Positions 55,601 to 64,000 of a stretch of DNA of 64,000 nt are shown piece by piece. Below the pieces are notes generated by a model that had not been told where the DNA came from, searched no databases, and worked only from the letters and a program-made list of their open reading frames with translations. This DNA comes from Saussurea involucrata. Taxonomy: Eukaryota > Streptophyta > Magnoliopsida > Asterales > Asteraceae. A program made the translations under genes and the position numbers. The DNA lies in the NCBI GenBank assembly GCA_033807775.1, contig CM066326.1, forward strand, positions 87,458,873-87,522,872. The letters run 5' to 3'. The stretch's first letter is position 1; each line of letters starts with the position of its first letter.

Positions 55601-58504
55601 GGATTTAGCTAAAATCTCATTTACGGTAATAGGGTTGGGTTCCGGTGAGAAGTTGAGGTTAACGTGAGAAGTGGTTATCATCCGCTGGATGAGAAATGAA
55701 CGCACATTAGGATGAGATGCACCATCCCAATGGTTTATAATTCATTATTATTTTCGTCCTTATGATTTATACTTGATTCCTTTCTTCTTCCCTATGGTTT
55801 ACACTTCATTTCTATTTTAGTCCCTCATACATATAAGTAGTAATTAGCCTCAGGGAAGAAAATGGAAATAAATTGCAAACCATAGGGACAAAAACCGAAA
55901 TTTCAAAACCACGGGGACGAAATCTGCAATTTTAAACAAACCACAGGGACGAAAAAAGTAATTTACTCCTAGAATTTATAATCTTGGTCTCAAGAAGTGT
56001 GGTCTCGAAAAGAAGTGCAGTGATATGCAAGGAGTATGACACAATAGCAACTACAACCAAAAAAAAACTTGTACTGAAATCAACCAACCTATCTGATGCA
56101 AACTCAGTAACCACTGGACCACTTTCTTGTCTGAATCAGCATCAGATTTTGGCAGTGCGACTCCACTGTCTTCTACCGGTGTTCCATCCTCGTTAACTAA
56201 AGGTGTCGTGACGAACTTCCCGCTACCAACAATGGGTGCAATTTTTTTGCATTGCTCTTTCCATGAAGCATACTGTTCCCTAACAATATAAAATGAAGTA
56301 CTTGGTTAAAAAAAGTACAATAATGTCAATGTACTATTCTATATCTTGTAAAAACATTTCTACTTAAAATAAGACATAAAAATGTACATAGCAAAAGAAG
56401 AAAAAATTAGTTTTACAAAATATAGATTATTGACATTTCCTCTCCGAGGATTTATTAACTTCTAGAGTCTGGATTCTTCAACAATCAAATATTCCATCAC
56501 CTAATATTTCAATTAACGATAACTATGGACAAATTGGTAATTTTATATTGACATTTTCCGAAAAGAAGACAAGTCACACTAAACATGGGCATCCCAACAT
56601 ACAAATTTTCACAATGTTCTTGGTATGGAGGAGTATTAGGGGTTGTTTGTTACCTCTTAATAGTTCCATTTAGAGGCAACCTCTGAATCGTTAAGAGATG
56701 AATCTTGTTTGGCAAAAAAAAGTCTTGTCTCTGGTGTTTGGGATTGCTTATTTAAAACAACTGATGCTTATTTTTAAAAGTGCTTATTAACTTATGTAAT
56801 GATAAAAAGGTGTTGGGGGTAAATATGTAATTTGAACAAATAAGTTATAAGCACTTTCAAATAAGTTAAAATGGAATAACTTATCAAAAACAACTTATTT
56901 GTGGTGGGGAAAAGTTATAAGCACTTTTCAATTTTTCCATCCAAACACTCAAAATAGCTTATTTGTGGTGAGGAAAAGCAATAAGCAAATAAGTCAAAAA
57001 AATAAGCAATCCCAAACACCCAAGGTTCTAAAACCCCCTAAATGATTTTGTATCTTGGCCCTCACTTAACCATTCACCTCCCTATTTCATACTGAAAAAT
57101 TACCAAACAACCATATTTCATTTTGCAATATATCATAAGAGCCTCTTAATTATTCTGCACCAAACCATTCAGCAACTGCCAAACAACCCCTTGGTGTGTT
57201 ACTCAACCTTCGTCTGAAAGGTGATGTTACTCTTACTGATTCTTGATTCATTTTGTTTCTTTATTCTTGAATACAAAATTATAATAATTATAATAATAAT
57301 AATAAAGGCATAAGAAGGATAAGTACAGATTTTCTTTGAAAATCTATGATAAGAAATGTAATTATGAAATATAGTTTATGATTAGAATAAAATATAGAAA
57401 CACATTAGAGATAAATTGCCGTATATAAATATTATATACTTTAAAAAAAGTTTTAGCTGACAGTAATACCTCCTCTTTTGCCTGAGGTCTTCTCGTTCCT
57501 GAGAAGTACTGTTGGGATCATAACAACCCAACAAAAATTCCCAGACTGCCCCTTTAATTGATGGATGAATGCCCTAGAATTATTTAAAAAAAGATTATTA
57601 GTTTATTTTGCTCATCAACAGTTTCAAAATTGATAGCTCATATTATATTTTGTAACTCTTAGATATAATGTCAATCATTGCACCTCAAGGAGTTGCAAAT
57701 AGTTAAGAAATATAATCATCAAATTTTAGACAAGTACTCTTTAATAATGAAACAACTAACAATATTGTGAAGTATAAGTTCAATTTTTATGATGAAATAT
57801 ATAGTAAGCCATGTGGTTTGTCAAAATTATCGAAGACAAATCCATTTGTGTACTCAAATGATTTGAATCTCCTAGAAGATGCTGGTTTTCTGTGTTTCAT
57901 GTTTCTTCGAATTGGAACCTTACGGTCAGTTGTGCCGGGTAACTATAATAAGTACTTTTATTATACATTGTTTTTGTTCATATTATGTGATATTATTGGC
58001 CAAGGGGATTCAAATTTTGAAATTAAACATTCTGAAAGCTTCAGTTGCTAGATACTGGAAATTAAGAGAAAATTATCAATTAGGGTTTATAAGGTTGTGT
58101 TTGGGTTTAAGAATCAGACAGATTTGAGATACGGCAAAGGGGTATAGTTAGGAATTATAATTCATAAGAGAACATACATGCCACAGAGATGTATAGAACA
58201 TGGAATGAACACAAATAGATAGTAAAACTGTACCCCTCTTTGTATCCTCCTAAGCACACCTGCTATATCCAAACGGCCATCTTTATCAAATGCTGCATTC
58301 CATCTCCTTTCACTTAAAGTTTTCCCAACCTGAAAACAATTAAACCATCACCAAGCTTTAAACATTGTCACAAAAGCCCCAACTAAGAGCATGTTTTGCA
58401 CATACCTTGGGCTTAAATCGGGTCTTCGGGACATCTTCTTTGCACTCTGGCCTAATCGGAAAATACGATTCCATATCGCCATTTGCATTATTACTATTAC
58501 TCAT
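49611..58504 (-). CDS. TBC-domain Rab GTPase-activating protein
   Basis: Eleven exons: 58504-58406, 58329-58234, 57574-57480, 56279-56089, 54962-54840, 54102-54014, 53260-53155, 52188-52091, 51977-51729, 50974-50891, 49643-49611; 1263 nt, 420 aa, consistent phases. The TBC (Gyp/Ypt) domain speeds GTP hydrolysis by Rab GTPases in vesicle traffic. It starts around GGIHPSIKGAVWEFLLG (residue 65) and runs to about 300. Both catalytic fingers are present: IGLDVVR with Arg166, and YVQ with Gln201. Later landmarks are LHQHLEGLDGGEYLFAIRML and MWAMEYNP. The C-terminal tail (about 120 aa) is hydrophilic and not recognised. Exon 10 is followed by a GC donor (AAG|gcaagc). Introns host many MITEs. Which Rab it acts on cannot be read from sequence. 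Confidence 0.93.
49690..50345. repeat. SINE-like repeats split by MITEs
   Basis: 49690-49780 is a SINE-like repeat interrupted at 'ctaaagatta' by a family C MITE (49781-50160; TSD tta). 50255-50345 is a second SINE-like copy, interrupted near 'ctaccgttg' by the 50347-50786 element. Both lie in TBC intron 10. Confidence 0.6.
49781..50160. mobile_element. Tourist-like MITE, family C copy 4
   Basis: Ends gggtgcgtttggtatgctgg and gcataccaaacgcaccc. TSD tta at 49778-49780 and 50161-50163. Confidence 0.88.
50347..50786. mobile_element. Purine/pyrimidine-rich MITE
   Basis: 'ttgtgttctcgag' at 50348 and 50411 mirrors 'ctcgagaacat' (50644) and 'ctcaagaacacag' (50771), suggesting a nested or duplicated inverted-repeat element. 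The left arm is a long 'gaaagg' tract and the right arm a 'ctttcc' tract, so the RNA could fold back. Lies in TBC intron 10, about 100 bp from exon 10. Confidence 0.6.
51040..51660. repeat. Repeat patchwork in TBC intron 9
   Basis: 51040-51240 is a repeat with 'gccaatgtaggactccaac' and 'gcgccccctcaagtg', phrases common in dispersed plant repeats. 51470-51493 is an AT microsatellite. 51494-51656 is a rearranged, partly inverted family B MITE. Confidence 0.5.
52227..52955. mobile_element. hAT-like MITE with nested Stowaway elements
   Basis: Outer sequence 'tgttggctaaaagctagttg' and 'ctaatttatggctaaccaaac' resembles the hAT-like MITE at 29535. Inside is a Stowaway-type element (52331-52826: tactccctaagtctcaaaat … ttttgggacagagggaga) that contains another (52508-52750: ctactccctccatcccaaaa … gggactaagggagta). 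Three layers, in TBC intron 7. Confidence 0.65.
53338..53790. mobile_element. Tourist-like MITE, family A (diverged, enlarged)
   Basis: Left 'ggggatgtttgggtt', 'cccattaagccagatac'; right 'gctcattaagtcaaaatcaa', 'acactgtct'. A 53455-53640 internal stretch is unrelated to the family. Lies in TBC intron 6. Confidence 0.5.
54172..54815. mobile_element. Stowaway-like MITE with nested hAT-like MITE
   Basis: Outer ends 'tacttccgtcccaaaataca' and 'cacttattttgggacgtagg'. The inner element at 54303-54735 has ends 'ggcattgtttggcaaaaata' and 'gtttgccaaacatagcctta' plus repeated 'agctagctta'. Lies in TBC intron 5, ending about 25 bp from exon 5. Confidence 0.7.
55002..55285. mobile_element. Tourist-like MITE, family D copy 1
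   Basis: Ends ggggctgtttggcagttgc and taaacaaacagcccc. TSD taa at 54999-55001 and 55286-55288. Related to 56639-57190 and the fragment at 27488-27703. Confidence 0.88.
55629..55969. repeat. Fused fragments of two MITE families
   Basis: 55629-55729 is the left half of a family B MITE. It joins directly to 55735-55969, the right part of a MULE-B-type MITE (ending aaaccacagggacg…gtaatttactc). The junction lies at 'gatgcacc|atcccaatgg'. TBC intron 4. Confidence 0.6.
56639..57190. mobile_element. Tourist-like MITE, family D copy 2, with nested MITE
   Basis: Outer ends ggggttgtttgttacctc and ccaaacaacccc. Left flank tta, right flank ttg. An inner element (about 56733-57020; ggtgtttgggattgctta … gcaatcccaaacacc) splits it. 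TBC intron 3. Confidence 0.75.
57787..57955. repeat. Duplicate of the TBC gene 5' region, inside intron 2
   Basis: Matches 58894-59040 in the same orientation: shared 'tttgtgtactc', 'gaatctcc', 'gctggttttctgtgtttcat', 'cttcgaattggaacctt' and 'gttgtgccgggta'. Divergence is moderate. Confidence 0.85.
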
Positions 58505-58845
58505 AAGACACACCGGCAGCTAATACACACAAAAACCACACCTGATTAGACACCAAAAGGCAATCACTCCGCCCAATTCTTAAACTCAAAACACAACCTC
58601 ATGAACCCTAATTAATAATTTTCTATTAACTTCCAGTAATCTGTACTAACAACTCAAGTTTTCAAAATGTTTAATTTCAAAATTTCAATCCCCTGACCAA
58701 CAATATCACATAGCATATCAATTCATGATAAGGAAAGCAGCAAGGATCAGAAATTTACAAGAAATAAGAGAATCAATGCACCTTCATTCAAAATATATTG
58801 GGAATTGCGAAGAAATACCGTAGGCGGCGGCGATATATAATATAG

Positions 58846-59060
58846 TTTGCCGATAGAACGAAATGTTTTTGAATTTCGACGGCGATTGATGAATCAGAAA
58901 CATGAAAAGAGAGACTACAAATTATCAAAAACCAATCGATTTGTGTACTCGAATGAATTGAATCTCCACGGAGACGCTGGTTTTCTGTGTTTCATAAATC
59001 TTCGAATTGGAACCTTCGGATCGGTTGTGCCGGGTAGCAATCATTTTTTAAGGTCTTATA
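58846..59060 (-). promoter_or_regulatory. 5' leader/promoter region of the TBC gene
   Basis: Lies 340-560 bp upstream of the TBC start codon. Contains the source-like copy of the repeat found in intron 2. On the minus strand it holds a short upstream open frame starting MKHRKPASP. A transcribed 5' leader is plausible but unproven. Confidence 0.4.
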
Positions 59061-59184
59061 ATTTCTACAAATAATATTTAAATTAAAATGAATAAAATAG
59101 ATTATATTTGTGGTGTGGCGACCAGGTCAAACCGTATGGGTCACGGAGAGACCATGACGTTTTTCAAGATATGTCATAGACGAC

Positions 59185-59905
59185 TAGAGGTGGCCAAACT
59201 GACCCGACCCGACCCGACGGGTTGACCCGAACCGAAACCGGCCAAGAACCGGTTCTGGCCCGACCCGGTCAAGAACCGGTTTCAAGCCCGAGAGCCGGGA
59301 CCGGTTCGCGTATATAGGAATTTCCTCGGCCCGACCCGACCCGACCCGGGACCGGTTCGTGACCCGGTTCGTGGCCCGACCCGGCCCGACCCGATTTTTT
59401 TCAAAAAAATAGAGCCGTTTGGAACCCCTTGTGACCGTTTTTGGCCTCAAAAAACACCCATATAAATACTAGGGGTGTTATGGAGGTCATCACCACCTTA
59501 CATTGCTTACAAAACGCAAAAAACGCTTACAATTCTCATTTCTCGGCTCTCGTTATATTCGTTTCTCAAAAAAAAACGCATACAATTCTCATTTCTCATT
59601 ACTTATCCAATGATTCCAATCCAATTTTTCTTTGTTAAAGTTTAGTAATTAATTATTATACAAAGAAAGCAGTTAAAAAACAAAAAAATCCCCGACCCTA
59701 CTCCGACCCGGTTCTTGGCCCGGCCCGGCCCGGTTTTCCCGAAACCGGTTCTACATACAAGTAAACGGGTCAGGGGATTTCGGTTTAAACCCGGCCCGAC
59801 CCGGCCCGGTTCTCACCTGACCCGGTTCGCACGGTTACTGTGCAGAACCGGGTTGTCCCCCGACCCGACCCGGCCCGGCCCGAACCCGACTTTTGGCCAC
59901 CTCTA
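59185..59905. mobile_element. hAT-like non-autonomous element
   Basis: Ends tagaggtggccaaact and ttttggccacctcta. Perfect 8-bp TSD tagacgac at 59177-59184 and 59906-59913. Both subterminal regions are tandem 'cccgacccgacc' / 'ggttc' GC-rich tracts. The core (59420-59690) is AT-rich without a transposase. Confidence 0.9.
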
Positions 59906-59937
59906 TAGACGACATATGTATACATATTTGTATGTAT

Positions 59938-60556
59938 ACTGGTTGGTTTTTTATTAAGGACGGTATAAATAAAATTATCTTTGTATATTAATCTATTTGT
60001 ATAGATTAAGAATGTTTTGTTTGGGAAAAACTTTTGATAGATAGAAGAAGCATTTTTTAATTGAGGGGGTATGATTGGAAAAAAACTTCGGGGGTGTTTG
60101 GTTGGGGGTATTGAGGGTAAGAAATGAGAATGATAATGAAAACTGTGGTCTGGTTTGATATAATATAATGGGTCCATTATCCTAAACCCATTAATTTTCA
60201 TTCTGACCAAATTGAGGGAATGAAAATCTTATTCCCGTTCAGGCATATTTTCTCTTGCGTCCTTTCATCTCTCAATGTTGAATGAAAAATGTTTTTTTAT
60301 TTTCATGCTAGAGGTCACATATTTGTATTAAAAATATTACATAAAACAATTTTTTTATTAATAGTATTGGTTTAACCATACAAAATCAATTCAATGTTCA
60401 TTCCTATTCTCATTCTCCTGCATTCTTATTTTCATTTTCATTCCCATTAGTTTTTTTGCATAAAGTTTTCCCTTGAAAGGTTATAAATAAGTCATTTTAT
60501 ATATCATTAAGTCAAATTAAGCTCGTTAAGTTCTTAACAAACATGTTCTTAGTGTT
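59938..60556. mobile_element. Tourist-like MITE, family A, with nested MITE
   Basis: Outer left 'ctggttggttttttattaag' and right 'gttcttaacaaacatgttc' match family A. An inner element begins 'gggggtgtttggttggggg' near 60088 and carries 'ttcattcctattctcattc' near its right side (about 60450). Confidence 0.6.
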
Positions 60557-61344
60557 AACAGGTTTTTTTTAATAGACGAACTTTTTAAATTTGAGGATGT
60601 TACACCTACATGTGAAAGTTAAAAGGACTTGTAATGATTCAAAACAAAATAAGTACAAATATTATGGGTCGTTAACCGATGAAGCATTTGCTAGGTCACT
60701 TATGTTGTTGGCTAAATCAAGAATCTTACCGGTAAAAGGTATTGTAGAGATCGAAAATCTTACCAAAAAAACATTTACCAACAATCTTACTACACCATTT
60801 TGATGATCAAAGATCTCAGTATCTCACCCAGTAAGATACGTGGTGGTAAACTTGTACGTATTTTAGGAACCGAAACTGAAACCAATCACATCGGTTTCGG
60901 TTCTGGAACCGGCAGTTCTGGAGCGGTTCCAGTTCTAAAGACAGGTACCCAGTTCCGATGCTCACCTCTACTTGTACGTGGTAAAATATTGCCCCCTCTG
61001 TCTTTTGATCATAGAGAGAAGAATCGACTCTATCTCATAACCAAATATAGCATTGAAAAGTATGCATTTACTTTTAAGATTAGACGCTTGTTTTAGGACA
61101 AACTATAATAGAAACGTGGATACTTATTTCAAGACAAGTGAGCAAGTGGAACAAAGTTGGTTGTCATTATTTGCAATTAATCCAAAAAATAGTATAAAAA
61201 TTGCAAAAATAAACCACAAGACAGGCAGCAAACAAGGAAGTTCAAAATTGAATTGGCCAAAATTTTAACAATCCCTTGTAAAAGATTCAACATAAGCTCC
61301 TACAATACAAAACCAACACCGGTCTACTCTGCGTAAATAACATA
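60557..61344. other. Repeat-rich spacer
   Basis: 60840-60975 is a 'ggttccggttc'-type fragment of a hAT-like repeat. 60985-61145 contains a decayed Stowaway-like MITE (ccccctctgtc … tatttcaagacaagtg). No gene supported except a probable 3' untranslated region next to 61345. Confidence 0.45.
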
Positions 61345-61401
61345 TCACGCTGCGGTCTCCTTCTTAAGCTTGGCTAGCTCTTGCCTAACGACTCCCGCTT
61401 T
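61345..61401 (-). CDS. Candidate last exon of an unidentified gene (partial)
   Basis: Minus-strand frame of 19 codons after a good acceptor (atttgcag|aaagcg), ending at TGA 61347-61345. Peptide KAGVVRQELAKLKKETAA, a short charged helix. The rest of the gene would lie to the right, beyond the LTR insertion and outside the window. I do not recognise the product. It could be a false exon, but the acceptor with clean coding bias supports it. Confidence 0.4.
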   Translation of the reverse strand, partial: KAGVVRQELAKLKKETAA

Positions 61402-61773
61402 CTGCAAATACACAATGAAGATAAATCATTGAAACCTATAGACATCATCGGCTTAAATAGTGGGAAAATGAGAACAAAACTCATAAGAAAAACATAAATA
61501 TTACAAGGTAGGCCATTTTATAGCACAATCTAAAGGTAAAATATGACTAATTAAATCGTATTGGTCCTATTGGATATAGAATACACAAGTTTTTTTTGGT
61601 AACCATGGGTGTCTAGCCAACATGTGCACACTTGCCCTAAGAGCATCTCCAACAGCTATGCGAAAAGTGAGAAATAATATTTTAATCTTTCCACCTATAG
61701 AAGGCATCAAAGTAAAATGTTTAGGAGAGAGAAATAATATTTTATTAATGTATTGGTTATTTTAATAATATAA

Positions 61774-63905
61774 TGTAAAGCCCGAAGCCCGGTATGTAAT
61801 TTCTTGCTTTATTTATTTTCTTTCAAGTTTGTTTTATCGTGATTTCCGTTAACGGGGTTAGTCGAGTTGAGTCTAATCGTTAAGTATCGGAATTTTTGGT
61901 TAGGGGCGAGAGGCTTGCAAGTTGAAGGGCTAATTGTGACAAAGGCCAAAAACCCACATTGGGTTTCGGCCCATGCAGAAAACAAAACAGTCCTTGTGGT
62001 TTTGTTGTGGTGTCGTGAGAAGGAAAACAAAGAAAGAAAAACTAAAACAATTAATTGGTCCTTAGGGTTGTATTTTTGGTGTGCTGTCGTGATCACCAAG
62101 CAAAAAAAAAACCTACGGCCCTTTGCTTCCTTGTGGCCGGCCGTCGTGTAGAACCGAGAGAGAGAAAGGCGAGGGGAGAGGGGAAGAACCGCCGATCACT
62201 GCTGCTGCTGCCGACCACCGCTGCTGCCGCCGGAGTTACGCCAGAGTCGAGGAAGGAGGGCGAGAGTGAGAGAGGGCTTGAGAACGTCGTCGATTTGTCG
62301 CAAGGTAAGTTCTCATCTCCTTTTCCTTTTTCTTTTCTTTTCCGGCGAGGCAACCACCGCCGTACGCCGCCACTGTGGTGGCCGTGCGTGGACGGTCGTG
62401 GTCATGTGTGGTTGTGTGTGCGGGTGGGCTCGCGTAGAGCGATCGAAAGAGAGGGTCGGTGATATGAGGGTGTGTGTGTGCTGGTGTGCGTGATCGCCGC
62501 CGACCACCACCGCCGCCAGAGGCGGCAAGGGGGGGTGGTGCACGGCTGTTGTTACACCTTGGTAGGATCTGTTCCAGTAAGTTTTAGGCTTCCCGGGGCT
62601 GTTTGGGTTAAGCTTTAACTTATTAGAATTATGATCACTTGTTATCATTTCATGTGAGTTATTTAAGTTTATGTCCCTGTTTTGTATCAAGCATAACTTC
62701 TGCTAGGAATGTCGGATTGGGATGAAACCAGTGCCAAAAGTTCCCATTCTGAGTCTAGTAAGTTTCTTATGTTTTGCGGAAAAACCAGTTCGGACCGTAG
62801 CTAGTGTCAAACTGCTGTTTTATAACGAAAGGTGCTGTTTTTCGCTGTGCAGTTAACCAGTTTTGTAAAATCCATAATAAATTATAGAAAAATCGTTAGG
62901 ACGCGTGTAATACGTCCCTGGAAAGCTAAGACCCGGGCCTAGCGGGTAGTTAATTTTAATTGAGGATTTTCTGGGTTTAAGGAGGTCGCAACAGGTCCCG
63001 AACAGACCTGGTTTTCTAAGCCAAAAAGTCGTTTTTGCGACAGTTTAATCGTGCGTCATGTTTTAGGGTCCGGGCCTCGTGTTGATACGTTTTAACGTTC
63101 GTTTAGGTGTCGGGAAGTGATCTTGGATTTGTGGAGCTTGAATTATTGTTTGTGAGCTAGGCGCGCTTACGAGGTGAGTTCTCTCACTATAACTAATGTC
63201 GGTTATTTTTACATTACGATTTGTACGTGTGTGGTAGTTTTAATTGTTTGTGATGCGGGACTAAACAGTGGGGTGTCTAGTCGGACCTTTATTGTTATGA
63301 CTACGCGGGTGGCGTACGAGTTCGGTGGGGCCGAGGTTTATATACGCGAGTGGCATAGTAACTCGGTGGGGTCGAGGTTTATATACGCGGGTGGCGTAGT
63401 AACTCGGTGGGACCGAAGGTTGTATACGCGGGCGGCGTAGGAACCCGGGGGAGCCGGGTAATGCTTGCACGGTTATCGTGTGGTCGGGTGGACCAGCTTA
63501 TGCCTTTGGGTGGGATGGTGTAGGTATGCATGTTTATGATTTGTTCGTAGACTTGTATGTTGTTTATGTGCAATTATCTGTTTAGAGGTGGTGTGGGAAT
63601 AACTGTGTTATTTATGGTGTCTGAATTCACTAAGCTTCGTGCTTACCCTTTCCCAATAAATTGTGGTTTCAGGTACGAATGGTTCCAAGGCGTGACGAGT
63701 ACACACTGGCGCGCGGGAAGAGCTGATTGTTATTAAGATTTACGATTATCATTTTTAAACCATTTATTCCGCTGTTTACTGTTTCTAGAGAATGTTTATT
63801 ATTGAGTTGCAAACAGAACGTTTTGAATGATTTAATGAGTTTAATTAATGAGATGTTATTTTTTTTAAAAAGGTTTAAATTCCTTGAAATTTTTGGGACG
63901 TTACA
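61774..63905 (+). mobile_element. Gypsy-type solo LTR
   Basis: Begins TGTAAAGCCC and ends GGGACGTTACA. Perfect 5-bp TSD tataa at 61769-61773 and 63906-63910. 2132 bp. No internal region or second LTR is present. Contains a purine-rich leader-like stretch (62155-62290) and a short tandem repeat (63300-63460). Different family from 13758-18549, though the terminal bases are alike. Confidence 0.88.
63300..63460 (+). repeat. Four-unit tandem repeat inside the LTR
   Basis: Four units of about 40 bp with 'tacgcgggtggcgtagtaac' and 'tcggtgggaccgaggtt'. GC-rich compared with the surrounding LTR. Confidence 0.88.
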
Positions 63906-64000
63906 TATAATCAATGTTACAATCTCTAAAATAAAATAGTTGTCAGAGTTGGAAGTAAATTTTTTAGAGAATTTAACATTTGATAATCTACTTTAGAAAA

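Larger units (their letters stand above)
61641..64000. mobile_element. MITE with 'gagcatctccaaca' ends, split by an LTR
   Basis: Starts gagcatctccaacagc after 'taa' at 61638-61640. The remainder resumes at 63911 and resembles the right part of 47994-48375, though its end is not reached in the window. Interrupted by the solo LTR at 61774-63905. Confidence 0.65.

Noticed and set aside
58847..59074. 75-codon plus-strand frame upstream of the TBC gene as a separate gene
   Set aside because: It is better explained as the promoter/leader duplication; no domain and opposite strand to the gene. The duplication is listed as a finding instead.
61850..62690. Long GC-rich open frames near the right end
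   Set aside because: They lie within the solo LTR, overlap on both strands, and consist of low-complexity Arg/Pro/Gly-rich sequence.

Overview
This 64-kb window is nuclear DNA of a flowering plant, most likely a eudicot and possibly Asteraceae; the family is inferred only from the style of the repeats. Evidence for a plant: spliced genes with GT-AG (and two GC-AG) introns, a complete plant phytochelatin synthase gene, a plant-specific ROP effector, and nested Mutator, Harbinger, hAT, Stowaway, SINE and Ty3/Gypsy repeats with readable target-site duplications (TSDs).

Layout. 1-22 kb is transposon territory. A truncated LTR (1-2165) and an unplaced candidate exon (2259-2413) are followed by two long Mutator-like elements (MULEs). 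MULE-A (4124-10649) has about 350-380-bp terminal inverted repeats (TIRs), a perfect 9-bp TSD, a two-exon transposase pseudogene on the minus strand, a small coiled-coil gene on the plus strand and a 29-copy minisatellite between these convergent genes. MULE-B (11750-21360) has 270-bp TIRs, a perfect 9-bp TSD, a broken transposase on the plus strand and an intact two-exon GRF-zinc-finger/membrane protein gene on the minus strand. Its transposase is split by a Gypsy solo LTR (13758-18549, perfect 5-bp TSD), and that LTR is split by a one-LTR Athila-like fragment (15441-17849).

22.6-58.5 kb holds four host genes, all on the minus strand, for which I could place every coding exon with consistent splice phases: phytochelatin synthase (8 exons, 500 aa, catalytic Cys56/His162/Asp180), a RIC-type CRIB protein (4 exons, 194 aa), glycolipid transfer protein (5 coding exons, 203 aa) and a TBC-domain Rab GAP (11 exons, 420 aa, both catalytic fingers). 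They do not form a pathway; they are neighbours spaced by small non-autonomous transposons that fill introns and intergenic DNA.

58.5-64 kb is repeat-rich again: a hAT-like element with an 8-bp TSD, Tourist-like elements, a candidate last exon of another gene (61345-61401), and a 2.1-kb solo LTR (61774-63905, 5-bp TSD tataa) inserted in a small MITE.

Points worth a second look: accessory genes opposite the transposase in both MULEs; a higher-order duplication in the MULE-A minisatellite; a truncated retroelement that still has a TSD; paired internal-deletion derivatives of a Harbinger transposase; an inverted repeat inside the 5'-leader intron of the glycolipid transfer gene; and a short MITE family with 9-bp TSDs.
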